Origin: JAFEBO01 sp036392375
GTDB lineage: Bacteria; Planctomycetota; Phycisphaerae; Phycisphaerales; UBA1924
DNA length: 25,958 bases
Assembly (NCBI GenBank): GCA_036392375.1
Contig: DASVYC010000037.1
Coordinates: 1 to 25,958, forward strand
Direction: 5' to 3'
Shown here one piece after another: positions 7,412 to 14,862 of the stretch. Numbering within the stretch: position 1 is the stretch's first letter; every line of letters begins with the position of its first letter. Below the pieces are notes generated by a model. It did no database searches. It saw only the letters and a list, made by a program, of their open reading frames with translations, and had not been told where the DNA came from. The position numbers and the translations under genes are program-made.

Positions 7412-7828
7412 TCCTCGCTCTCGCGCGATCGACGCCCACCGCCTCCGCTGCTCGCGCCAGTCCGAGACGGCGCACACGGTGCGCAACTCGTGCTCGCTGA
7501 TCGCATCCCGTTCACGCTCTATACGGGGCAGGAACAGCAGTTCTTCCTGGATGTCCGGAGCCAGGCACAGCAGGTCCATGATCTGGCTGATCCGAGCCCG
7601 CGTGACCTGGCCGAGGCGGGCAAGATCGGCGTGGGATTCGACCTCGCCCATCCGAACCAACTCCGCAAACCGGATCGCTAGCGCCATCAGGCGGGCGACA
7701 CGGGGAACGCGGCCCGCTTCAACGGGCGGCGCGGCGGGCTCCACGCCGACGTTGACCTCTTTCCGGCCCGCCGCCCCCCGCGTGAAGTGCACTGGGAACT
7801 CGATCGTGACGTCGTGCATGTTTTTCAT
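7406..7828 (-). CDS. ParB-like HTH protein, recombinase partner
   Basis: The 140-residue protein carries a helix-turn-helix at about 65-100 (ADLARLGQVTRARISQIMDL, then LLFLP), the arrangement seen in ParB-type HTH domains where a phased helix pair reads DNA. The N-terminus is a short beta-like segment and a Pro/Ala-rich linker. The start ATG at 7828 overlaps the recombinase stop (ATGA, 7825-7828) and has a full AGGAGGT ribosome site. I recall small HTH genes in this place after large serine recombinases in planctomycetes. They may modulate integration direction or expression, but that role is inference. Confidence 0.72.
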   Translation of the reverse strand: MKNMHDVTIEFPVHFTRGAAGRKEVNVGVEPAAPPVEAGRVPRVARLMALAIRFAELVRMGEVESHADLARLGQVTRARISQIMDLLCLAPDIQEELLFLPRIERERDAISEHELRTVCAVSDWREQRRRWASIARERGS

Positions 7829-9417
7829 GCGACCTCCTCGTGCTCAACGGGTGCCTGGCCGAGCGTGCGCAGCCCGGCCGGATGGAACGTGATCGACATC
7901 GTCTTCTTTGCACCGTCGTAGTCCACCCGCTTGACCAGATTCGCCAGCACGGCTGCCTGTTCCCGCGGGTAGAGCACGTCCCACGTCGCGGCGAACTCGC
8001 GAAGCGAGGCCGCGACGTCGGACTGGGTGATCGACTCGTTCTCGATCTGTTCCGCCTCGGCGCGAAGAACCCGTGTCCGCTCGCTGGCCGTCGCCAGGCG
8101 TTCGTGGAGGTCGGCCAGACGGGCGGCGGCGTTGGCGTCCGTGCCCGCTGTGGCGGCGACCTTGCGGAGCTCGGTCTCGATCTTCTGGATCTCACGAGCG
8201 CCGGCGGCCTGATCCTTCTCGATTTGCGCAGCTCGCGTCCGAACGCCGCTCTGGAGTTGGCGGAAGGTGGCCGCGACCAGCGCGCTATCGCCGCCGATGT
8301 GCCTGATCCGGTCGACCACCAGCCTTTCGATCTGCTCGGCGGGCAGTGAGCCCGACGGGCACGCATGCCAGCCCTGTTTCTGGGCGACGTAGCAGACGTA
8401 GTAGCGGTACGCGGCCTTCCCGTCTTTGACGCTGTAGGTGTGGCCCATCGCGTGCCCGCACGGCCCGCAGTGGATCAACCCCTTGAGCAGCGCTCCGTGC
8501 TGGTTACGGACGTGCATGCCGCCGGTGCGGCCGTTGTGCTTGATCGTCTGGAAGACCTGCTGCCACAGTCGCTCGTCGACGATGGCCGCGTGTTCGCCAG
8601 CAAACAACTCTTTCTTGTGCTTGACCTTACCCACATAGGCCGGGTTGGTGAGGAGATTGATCAGCAGGTGCTTGTCCCACACCCGGCCGCCAACCGCCGT
8701 GCCCTTGCGGGTCGTCCAGCGCTTGCTCGTGGTGCCGCGGGCGTTGAGGATCTGGGCCACCTTGGTGAGCGAGCGGTGCTCCAGATACAGGTGGTAGACC
8801 TCGCGGACGAGCTCCGCCTCCGCCGCGTTGACCACGAGCTTGCTCCCGCCCGCGGGCTGGGGCGCGAGGTCGTACCCCAGGATCGGCTTGCCGCCGAACC
8901 ACTTGCCCTTGCGCTTGGAGGCGGCGATCTTGTCGCGAGTCCGCTCGGAGATGATCTCCCGCTCGAACTGGGCGAACGAGAGCAGGATGTTCAGCGTGAG
9001 CCGTCCCATCGACTGGGTTGTGTTGAACTGCTGCGTCACCGACACGAACGACACGCGGCGCTTCTCGAAGACCGCCATCATGCGGGCAAAGTCCAGGAGC
9101 GAGCGTGACAGGCGGTCGACCTTGTAGACCACCACGCAATCAACCTTTCCGGCCTCAATGTCCGCCATCAGCCGCTGGCAACCGGGTCGGTCGGTGTTCC
9201 CGCCGGTGAAGCCGCCGTCGTTGTACTGGTCCGCCAGCGCTACCCAGCCCTCGTGCTTCATGCTGGCGATGTAGGCCTCAGCGCTCTCGCGCTGGGCGTG
9301 CAGCGAGTTGAACTCCTGCTCGAGTCCCTGTTCGCTGGACTTGCGGGTGTAGATGGCGCACCGCACCGTCGGCACGCCGGACTGCTTGGGTGTTGCGGTA
9401 TTGATGGACGATTTCAT
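7825..9417 (-). CDS. Large serine recombinase (integrase)
   Basis: A 530-residue site-specific recombinase that would integrate and excise the element through a phosphoserine intermediate. The N-terminal resolvase domain has AIYTRKSSEQG with the catalytic Ser at S27, the DGGFTGGNTDRPG loop, and the VYKVDRLSRS motif with R102 and R105. The long helix LLSFAQFEREIISERTRDKI leads into the recombinase DNA-binding domain (GGKPILGYDL onward). A zinc-ribbon follows (IHCGPCGHAM and later VCYVAQKQGWHACPSG, giving four Cys), then a coiled coil near 390-465 that in this class controls direction. The domain set is complete and the length is usual, so it is probably functional. The start at 9417 overlaps the DUF2924 stop (ATGA) and has a GGAGGG site. 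Confidence 0.95.
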   Translation of the reverse strand: MKSSINTATPKQSGVPTVRCAIYTRKSSEQGLEQEFNSLHAQRESAEAYIASMKHEGWVALADQYNDGGFTGGNTDRPGCQRLMADIEAGKVDCVVVYKVDRLSRSLLDFARMMAVFEKRRVSFVSVTQQFNTTQSMGRLTLNILLSFAQFEREIISERTRDKIAASKRKGKWFGGKPILGYDLAPQPAGGSKLVVNAAEAELVREVYHLYLEHRSLTKVAQILNARGTTSKRWTTRKGTAVGGRVWDKHLLINLLTNPAYVGKVKHKKELFAGEHAAIVDERLWQQVFQTIKHNGRTGGMHVRNQHGALLKGLIHCGPCGHAMGHTYSVKDGKAAYRYYVCYVAQKQGWHACPSGSLPAEQIERLVVDRIRHIGGDSALVAATFRQLQSGVRTRAAQIEKDQAAGAREIQKIETELRKVAATAGTDANAAARLADLHERLATASERTRVLRAEAEQIENESITQSDVAASLREFAATWDVLYPREQAAVLANLVKRVDYDGAKKTMSITFHPAGLRTLGQAPVEHEEVA

Positions 9418-9935
9418 ACGTTGCCCTCCGTGGTGCCGGGCTCATTGAGCCCGAAGAAGCGGAATCCGTTCCAGTGCGAGCCGGTCACCTTCGCTGCGAT
9501 GGCGCTCAGCGACCGGTAGACCTCTCCCTCAAACTCGAAGCCCTTGGGCAGCACGCGGACGAACACGGCGCGGCCCTTGTACTCGCGGCGGAGGACCGTC
9601 CCGGGTGGCGGCAGCCTGCCGTCCTCTCGCGTGTGGATGGGCACGCAGATCACGCTCTCGCCGTTGGCCCAGGGCTTGGGCGCGTCCGGCGATTGGGCGC
9701 GTGGCGGGCTTCGTCGCAGGTCGGCGTCGTTGGCCAGTGCGCGTGCCCGCTGGCGTGCCCGCTCCGAGAGGTCCCCCTCCCGAAGCGCCTGCATCCGCCA
9801 GAGAATCCGTTTGATGAGCAGCACCTTGTGGTGCGTGCGAGTTTCTTCGCCGTAGACCTTGGCGTACCGCTGCTTCAGTTGCGGCACCGTCATCTGTTCC
9901 AAGGCTCGTTCGGCTGCATTCACATCGATCGCCAT
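9414..9935 (-). CDS. DUF2924 family protein
   Basis: The 173-residue protein matches the DUF2924 pattern: an N-terminal helical part (MTVPQLKQRYAKVYGEE, then HHKVLLIKRILWRMQALREG) and a C-terminal beta-rich part (GTVLRREYKGRAVFVRVL, then FEFEGEVYRSLSAIAAKVTG and HWNGFRFFGL). The second part resembles a small nucleic-acid-binding fold. DUF2924 genes are well known to sit directly before large serine recombinases in phages and elements, and here the stop overlaps the recombinase start by 4 bp. The molecular role is not established; an accessory or directionality function is a guess. The ATG at 9935 has a GGAGA site. Confidence 0.88.
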   Translation of the reverse strand: MAIDVNAAERALEQMTVPQLKQRYAKVYGEETRTHHKVLLIKRILWRMQALREGDLSERARQRARALANDADLRRSPPRAQSPDAPKPWANGESVICVPIHTREDGRLPPPGTVLRREYKGRAVFVRVLPKGFEFEGEVYRSLSAIAAKVTGSHWNGFRFFGLNEPGTTEGNV

Positions 9936-9958
9936 CGGGGTCTCCGTTCTCGTGGTCG

Positions 9959-10219
9959 TTAACCACGCGACCCATCAGGGCGGGCAAGCTCGGAGAGTTC
10001 AAGTCGAGTCTGAGAGCCTTCTTGATGCTCGATGCTCGGCCCCGAGATGGCGACCTGTCGCCGCCGGCGGCGGATGCCCTCGGCAAAGATGGTGGCGATG
10101 TTGTCCAGCCGCGCGGCGGGCGTGGTCGGGGCATCGGGGTCGAGCGTGGTGGTGGGGGCGGGCGCATCGTCCGTGAGCGCGGTGTCGTGCACGGGCACAT
10201 CCTCCGTAAAGGGGGACAT
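9959..10219 (-). CDS. Small unknown protein at head of recombinase operon
   Basis: From ATG 10219 this gives 86 residues. The N-terminal half is acidic and Pro/Thr-rich (TEDVPVHDTALTDDAPAPTT), then comes a helix with a basic patch (ARLDNIATIFAEGIRRRRRQV) and a polar tail. There is no named domain. The helix resembles short interaction or DNA-contact segments. The ribosome site is weak, and the frame stays open 39 bases further upstream. It ends 24 bases before the DUF2924 start, with a small inverted repeat (CGTGGT 9951-9956 / ACCACG 9962-9967) at the junction. Small proteins in this position are plausible in recombinase-DUF2924 modules, but this one could be spurious. Confidence 0.5.
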   Translation of the reverse strand: MSPFTEDVPVHDTALTDDAPAPTTTLDPDAPTTPAARLDNIATIFAEGIRRRRRQVAISGPSIEHQEGSQTRLELSELARPDGSRG

Positions 10220-10759
10220 GCATCCGTGCGGGCGTGCGCTTGGCGCTCGGCTTCGCACCTGATGCTGGAATGGGGCCCGCGTCCGTTGCGGGCCGCCTGC
10301 CTCTGAATACGCGAAACGGTCGGGGAGCGGCGCAGGGTCCGAATCTCACCCCTCGTTCACCCCGGCAGCGCGTTAACCAGACCCGCCCGGGCGTTTGAGA
10401 GCGCGGAGAGACTTTCGGCCCCCAACCCCGGCGTGGCGACCGAAACGGCGATGCGATGCCTCGGATTCGAGAGCGCCCGGCAAGTCGTAGACTATCAGGA
10501 AGTGCCACGATTCCCGAGAGATACGCGCGGTGGGCGAAAGGCCCAGACCGTTAACGAGAAAAGGCCTCTTTACGAGGCCTTTCTCAGAACTCCGTATCCG
10601 CAACCCTCACGAACCGATTCTCGCGCGGCTTGATCGTGGAACCACCACATTCGATGGTTTACAAGCCGCCTACTGGGGATTCCGTGAACCTTGGACGCGC
10701 GGATGCAGACGTGGGTTGGCGTTCACGCTAATGGCACGCGCTGGCAAGGAACGTGACGT
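10220..10759. other. Spacer between element and nos cluster
   Basis: No protein-like frame and no recognisable tRNA or tmRNA is seen in these 540 bases. The stretch holds two close hairpins (TGGGC/GCCCA at 10531-10545 and the terminator at 10560-10582). The right attachment site of the element is most likely somewhere here or just left of it, but I found no matching repeat near the left edge of the window. Confidence 0.5.
10560..10582 (-). terminator. Factor-independent terminator of the leftward cluster
   Basis: AAAGGCCTC (10560-10568) and GAGGCCTTT (10574-10582) form a perfect 9-bp stem with a 5-base loop. Read on the minus strand, the stem ends in TTTTCTCGTT, a usable T-tract. It lies about 180 bases after the last leftward gene (stop at 10760). 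The plus-strand side is also followed by T/C-rich sequence, so it may work in both directions. Confidence 0.7.
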
Positions 10760-11383
10760 TTAGGCACGGCGGCGACGCATCACCAGCAAGCCTCCGAGCC
10801 CAAGCACCGCGGCCGCGCCCGGCGCAGGAACGGCGGTCCAGTTCAGCATCGCCCCGCCCTCCATGTAGCCGGGGGTCGCTACGCCACTTGCATCGCCGAA
10901 GTAAACACGGTAGGTGGCGGTGTAGTCTCCGGGGGTGGTTGCCGCGTACCAGTTGTGCAGCATGCCGCCGTTCCACTGGATGCGGCTCGACGAGCCTGCG
11001 GTGCCGAAGATCGGCGCGAACGTGCCCTGGTTCATCATCGTGCCTCCGCTGTACGCGAGCAGGCCCGGGGTGGCCGAGAGCTGCTCGATCCAGAGGAACG
11101 AGCCGGAGGGCGGTGCCCAGAAGCCCTCGACCATCCAACCGTACTGGGCGTTGTACATCGTGCCGTTGAGCACGCTGGCGTTGCCCGTGTAGGTGTCGCC
11201 GTAGTTCTGCATGACCGGCGTCGGGACCATCGGGTCAACCATCGCCATGAGCGAGTTCGACATGGAGTCGAAGCTGACCATGACGTGCTTCATGGGGCCG
11301 CCCATCTGGGGCGTCTGCGCCGCGGCGAGGGTCGTCAGGGCGGCAACAGCAACCACGGGAACGAAAAGGCAAACAGACTTCAT
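10760..11383 (-). CDS. Secreted Met-rich protein with C-terminal sorting tail
   Basis: This 207-residue exported protein has a signal peptide at 1-22 (cleavage near LAAA/QTP). At its end is a VPAPG motif, a hydrophobic helix (AAAVLGLGGLLVM) and RRRR, the sorting tail common on planctomycete surface proteins. The start of the mature part is strikingly Met-rich: M27, M31, M35, M41, M46, M48, M52 and M58, with H33 nearby. Met clusters of this kind bind Cu(I) in periplasmic copper proteins, which would suit a cluster built around a copper enzyme; this is inference. Aromatic-rich conserved segments follow (YNAQYGWMVEGFW, MLHNWYAATTPGDYTATYRV). It ends the leftward cluster, 30 bases after the pseudopilin gene. 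Confidence 0.8.
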   Translation of the reverse strand: MKSVCLFVPVVAVAALTTLAAAQTPQMGGPMKHVMVSFDSMSNSLMAMVDPMVPTPVMQNYGDTYTGNASVLNGTMYNAQYGWMVEGFWAPPSGSFLWIEQLSATPGLLAYSGGTMMNQGTFAPIFGTAGSSSRIQWNGGMLHNWYAATTPGDYTATYRVYFGDASGVATPGYMEGGAMLNWTAVPAPGAAAVLGLGGLLVMRRRRA

Positions 11384-11413
11384 GAGGGGATCTCTTTCTT
11401 CGTGCGGCGGGGC

Positions 11414-12094
11414 CTATTTGGCCGTCGCCGGGTTGTACTGATCAACATGCAACGAATGATCAAAGAAGGACGGAAAGGGCTTGCTCGCGGCGTGTCCGTC
11501 CACGTACACCACGCCGGTGCCGTCGCCATGACGCTTGGGATCGATCTCGGGCGGGGCGTTGAACTGCGTCCAGAAGTGCGCCATCGCGTGGTCGGCGCTG
11601 GCGGTCGGGAGTAGTTCGCCGAAGAGCACGCTGGCGGTGGTGACTGGGACCTGCGACAGCCTGGTCCATGTGCGCCCCTGCGTCTCGTCGGCGGTGAGCT
11701 CGTAGTACACGTTGTACGCGTAGCTCCAACGCTCGGTGCGCCGGTCGTGCGGGCAGCGGTACGGCCCGTTGAAGACCGTCAGCCACCCCGCGTTGCTTTG
11801 CGTGTACGCCGAGCCCGTCACGTACTCGAAGAACGCGTAGCCCCACGGTGCAACCTGGTTAGGGAATGCCGAGTGCTGGCTGCGCGGCATCGAGTCCCTG
11901 TTGGTGTCGGCGTACATCGCGGTGAACTGGCCCAGTGTCCTGAGTTGACACAGGCACTTGACCGTCCGCGCGGCTCCGCGGGCCTTGCCCAAGGTGGGAA
12001 GGAGGATCCCGATGAGCAGCGCGATCACCGCGATGACAACCAGCAGTTCGACCAGCGTGAAGCCGGCCGCACGGCGTGGACGCAGCAGAAACAT
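11414..12094 (-). CDS. Pseudopilin-like protein with prepilin cleavage site and H-X9-DG motif
   Basis: A 226-residue type II pseudopilin-like protein. The N-terminus has the prepilin peptidase site G11/F12-T-L-V-E16, followed by a hydrophobic helix (LLVVIAVIALLIGILLPTLG). The C-terminal half contains HGDGTGVVYVDG, the H-X9-DG motif of the large planctomycete pseudopilin families. I choose ATG 12094 because GGAGGT stands five bases before it; upstream ATGs at 12109 and 12133 lack such a site. Planctomycetes carry very many of these, often with unknown cargo. It lies between a Cys-rich membrane protein and the Met-rich secreted protein, so a role at the cell surface with its neighbours is possible. 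Confidence 0.87.
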   Translation of the reverse strand: MFLLRPRRAAGFTLVELLVVIAVIALLIGILLPTLGKARGAARTVKCLCQLRTLGQFTAMYADTNRDSMPRSQHSAFPNQVAPWGYAFFEYVTGSAYTQSNAGWLTVFNGPYRCPHDRRTERWSYAYNVYYELTADETQGRTWTRLSQVPVTTASVLFGELLPTASADHAMAHFWTQFNAPPEIDPKRHGDGTGVVYVDGHAASKPFPSFFDHSLHVDQYNPATAK

Positions 12095-12175
12095 GCGATA
12101 CCTCCGCATCGCGGGCGCGAGCGCGCCCGCCAAGGGTGCCGGTAGATGACCACGGACGATGACGCCGGAGATCGA

Positions 12176-12925
12176 CTAGGCCACACGCGGCGGCGGCTCG
12201 GGCACCTCAAGCGTGCGGGAGGGATACACCACGTCCTTGGGCCGCCCGGGCACAAAGGCGACGGGCTCGGGAAGGATCAGTTCCAGCATCCGCACCGGCG
12301 GCGATGGCGGCAGCGTCATGGTGAGCAGTTGCTGAAGGCCCTTGCAGGAGAGTGCTGAGATCGATGGCCCCGGCCATGAAGGCTTCTTCTCGCCGTCACC
12401 CTTGGCGCAGCAGGAGGCTCCGTCGGTCGTCTTGCCTGCGGGCTTCACGGCGGTCTTTCTCTCGCAGCACAGACCGTTCGCGTTGACGCGATGCCCATCG
12501 CACGTACCGGCGCTTTCGCAGGCTGGGTCGTGGTCCGGTCGCGTGGCGATTCCGCGGCGAAGTTCACCCTTGATCCGCTCCACGCACATGACACAATGGG
12601 CACCGCCGGCCTTCACGTCATTGGCCGCGGCGATCCACTGTTCATCGCTGAACTCGACAAGCGGCGGCGGCATCACTCCGTTTTCAATCGCCCACACCAG
12701 CCGCTCATGCTCGGAATGGCAGCAACAACTTGTCCAGCACTCTCTCGCCGAGACGCATCCACACCCGTGAGAGTCGCATGGATATCGCTCGACTGCGAGC
12801 TCCCCAAGCCACTTCATGATGGTCCGCGGCGTAGGGAACACGCCGAGTGTTGCGACCAGATACGCCATCAGCAGCACAAGCGATGTGCTCTTGAAGAAGG
12901 CTGGATGGTGTCGAAGAAGCGACAT
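12176..12925 (-). CDS. Cys-rich membrane-anchored protein, unknown function
   Basis: A 249-residue protein with one N-terminal hydrophobic segment (about 13-30) and then a dense Cys/His region: C50, C55, C57, C63, the triplet C67-C69, H70 and H73. More Cys occur later (HCVMCVERI, GLCCERKTA, GASCCAKGD). This is unlike ordinary enzymes and suggests binding of copper, zinc or an iron-sulfur centre outside or at the membrane. The last 80 residues are Pro-rich with hydrophobic patches. No family name is known to me. It starts 13 bases after the nitronate monooxygenase-like gene and has no clear ribosome site, so it probably depends on translation of that gene. Confidence 0.7.
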   Translation of the reverse strand: MSLLRHHPAFFKSTSLVLLMAYLVATLGVFPTPRTIMKWLGELAVERYPCDSHGCGCVSARECWTSCCCHSEHERLVWAIENGVMPPPLVEFSDEQWIAAANDVKAGGAHCVMCVERIKGELRRGIATRPDHDPACESAGTCDGHRVNANGLCCERKTAVKPAGKTTDGASCCAKGDGEKKPSWPGPSISALSCKGLQQLLTMTLPPSPPVRMLELILPEPVAFVPGRPKDVVYPSRTLEVPEPPPRVA

Positions 12926-12938
12926 GGCGTGGTGTGGT

Positions 12939-14399
12939 TCAGTTCACGTTGAGCGCGGTCGTCCCGCGCAGAAGGTACTCGATCACGTCGGCCGCGCTGT
13001 AGGAGTCAGACCCCGGCTGCACGAACCTCGCTACGTCGATCACGTCGTCGCCAGAGGTGACCAAAGGCAGTTCACGCGTCTGGACCGCCTCTCCCCGAAC
13101 CTGCTCCAACCCGATGTTCGCGAGCAACGCGTTGCAGAGGCATTGGCGCCCCAGAGATTCTGATTCGCCTCCGCCCTTGCTCGTAAAGTCCTCCACCGGT
13201 TCGGCGGGACAACGCCATCCAAGTGAGCCGTCGGGTTGCTTGTACGCGTGGCGAAGGTAACCGAGGTCGCACACACGGGCAGCTCTTCCGGGGGTTGCCG
13301 GATCAGCGAGTGTGCCGGGGAGCTGCACGAGCTTGAATGGAAACCCGGTGGGCGACGCGACCGGGTCTGTAAACACGCGGAGTGTATTGGCCCTGCTCAT
13401 CGCGAGCGTCTGCCGCTTGATCTCCGGCGTCAGCCCCGATTCATCGCAGTAGGCGAAGGCGGTGCCCACTTGCACCCCGGTCGCCCCGCATCGCAAGGCC
13501 TCGACAACACGCTCGGGACGAGCGTACGAGCCGGCGAGCCAGAATGGGAGGCCCAGCCTGCGGAACTCTTCCAAGTCCGGCAGGTCGCGGTCGCTGTAGA
13601 TCGGCTCGCCGAACTCGGTGAGTCGCAACGGGCCGCGTGGAGGCGCGTTGTGTCCGCCGGCGCTTGGACCCTCGACGATGAAGCCATCGACGCGGCCGTT
13701 GGACTTCTTCACAAGCATCGTGGCGAGTGTCGCGGAAGAAACGATCGCAAAGAACGCGGGCCTGGCGAGGGCAGGTGACGAGGCGCCCGTCGGCCAGAGC
13801 TCCGAGGGGCAGAACCTTGTCCCAAAGTGATCGTCCGAGGTCGCACCCTTGACGTCGAGCGTGATTTCAGCGGGTTCCCCGCGCGCGAACCGGTCCAGTG
13901 CACCGGGGATCGATCGCGGGATGCCAGCACCAACAAGCACACAGGACACGCCAGCGAGCATCGCGCCATAGAGCGATGGAAGAAGTGTCGCTTGGATCTT
14001 CTCGAGGAAGTTGATCCCGACAGGGCCATTGTGACCTTCACGGGCGAGAAAGACCTCCACGAAGCTGCTGGCGACAAGCAACTCCAGGGCCGCTCGCGAA
14101 GGGCGTTCGGATGGCAGCGGCTTGGACTTGAACGGAGCGTTGCGCGCTTTGCCGCCGGGAATAAAGTGCCGCCTCAGGATGCCGTCCGCGACACCAGCGA
14201 TCGGAAACGCCGCCAACGCTCGCCGGACGTGGCCACCGAGATCACCCATCTGAAGCCGGCGCGCGATGATCACGTCGAGGGCGGTGCCAGACACAACGCC
14301 GAGCTGCCCAGTGATCGACACAGCACGCGCAAGACGCCAGTCGGAGACTCCCGCACCCATGCCGCCTTGGATGATGGTGGGGAGCGTATCGGTGAGCAT
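12939..14399 (-). CDS. Nitronate monooxygenase-like FMN protein
   Basis: The 486-residue protein is a TIM-barrel flavoprotein of the nitronate monooxygenase / 2-nitropropane dioxygenase family. Visible motifs are the N-terminal PTIIQGGMGAGVSDWRLA (FMN pocket), the central GFIVEGPSAGGHNAPPRG with the usual catalytic-region His, and the phosphate-binding WLAGSYARPERVVEALRCG followed by GATGVQVGTAFAYCDESG. It is longer than the typical 320-360 residues because of a C-terminal extension of about 120 residues containing several Cys. Family members oxidise nitronates; related ones act in lipid synthesis (FabK, PfaD). The position between a cupin gene and the end of a nitrous oxide cluster favours handling of reactive nitrogen by-products, but the substrate is not shown. 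Confidence 0.83.
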   Translation of the reverse strand: MLTDTLPTIIQGGMGAGVSDWRLARAVSITGQLGVVSGTALDVIIARRLQMGDLGGHVRRALAAFPIAGVADGILRRHFIPGGKARNAPFKSKPLPSERPSRAALELLVASSFVEVFLAREGHNGPVGINFLEKIQATLLPSLYGAMLAGVSCVLVGAGIPRSIPGALDRFARGEPAEITLDVKGATSDDHFGTRFCPSELWPTGASSPALARPAFFAIVSSATLATMLVKKSNGRVDGFIVEGPSAGGHNAPPRGPLRLTEFGEPIYSDRDLPDLEEFRRLGLPFWLAGSYARPERVVEALRCGATGVQVGTAFAYCDESGLTPEIKRQTLAMSRANTLRVFTDPVASPTGFPFKLVQLPGTLADPATPGRAARVCDLGYLRHAYKQPDGSLGWRCPAEPVEDFTSKGGGESESLGRQCLCNALLANIGLEQVRGEAVQTRELPLVTSGDDVIDVARFVQPGSDSYSAADVIEYLLRGTTALNVN

Positions 14400-14453
14400 T
14401 CAAGGACTCCGTTCTCAGGCGATCGGTGCATATGACGCACTTGAGGGGCGGGG

Positions 14454-14834
14454 CTATTGCACGACGAGGGATACTTGAAGCAGAAATGAAGCAGCATGTT
14501 CCGCACTCACCTCGTGAGCAACCTTGGGCGCAAGAACCAGAACCTTGCCAACGCACAGGCGGTGTGGTTGTCCATCGGCCACGACCGTGATCTCGCCCTC
14601 AACGACCTGAATCGTGACCGGTCCCGCAGTCCTGTGCTCGCGGATGCATGCGCCGGGTTCGAGCGCGAACATCGCGATTGTGCGATTGCCATGCTTGTAC
14701 AGCGTCTTCTGTCGGTGGCCATGGGGTGCTGGTCCCTCCGCACGAACCGTGGCCGCTTCCGCGGCAAGATCAAAGACCAGTGAATGCTCATCAAACCGTG
14801 ACTCGGGTGCGGGGCGGAGACGCTGGTCGTTCAT
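14454..14834 (-). CDS. Cupin domain protein
   Basis: A 126-residue single-domain cupin. The two conserved motifs are recognisable: CIREHRTAGPVTIQVVEGEI (first, with His and the closing Glu) and GKVLVLAPKVAHEVSAEH (second, with the P...H pattern). Only part of the standard metal-ligand set is obvious, so metal binding is uncertain. Small cupins may be enzymes or sensors. The ATG at 14834 follows GGAG. It lies 28 bases after nnrS and 54 bases before the nitronate monooxygenase-like gene, and small cupin genes are often close to nnrS in nitrogen-oxide clusters (from memory). A role in nitric oxide defence is inferred from place only. Confidence 0.8.
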   Translation of the reverse strand: MNDQRLRPAPESRFDEHSLVFDLAAEAATVRAEGPAPHGHRQKTLYKHGNRTIAMFALEPGACIREHRTAGPVTIQVVEGEITVVADGQPHRLCVGKVLVLAPKVAHEVSAEHAASFLLQVSLVVQ

Positions 14835-14862
14835 GGTTGAACTCCGATTGATCGGGGACGGT

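Larger units (their letters stand above)
1..10219. mobile_element. Integrated element with serine recombinase and prim-pol helicase (left end not seen)
   Basis: The stretch carries a large serine recombinase with DUF2924 and HTH partner genes at its right end. A leftward replication operon (excisionase-like HTH, sigma-like, deoxyribosyltransferase-like, primase-helicase) lies on its left, and two opposite-strand cargo-like genes sit between. No housekeeping gene lies within it, while metabolism genes start right of 10,760. Serine recombinases of this type integrate phages, satellites and conjugative elements. No capsid, terminase or conjugation gene is visible. Exact ends are unknown: I found no convincing direct repeat, so the limits given are those of the gene content. 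The right limit is the start of the small gene at 9959-10219. Confidence 0.6.

Noticed and set aside
8365..9108. 247-residue plus-strand frame
   Set aside because: Antisense to the serine recombinase, whose catalytic motifs are intact.
10220..10559. Possible tRNA or tmRNA as integration target (sequence GGGTCCGAATCTC near 10346)
   Set aside because: It looks a little like a T-arm, but no cloverleaf with acceptor, D and anticodon arms can be built around it on either strand.
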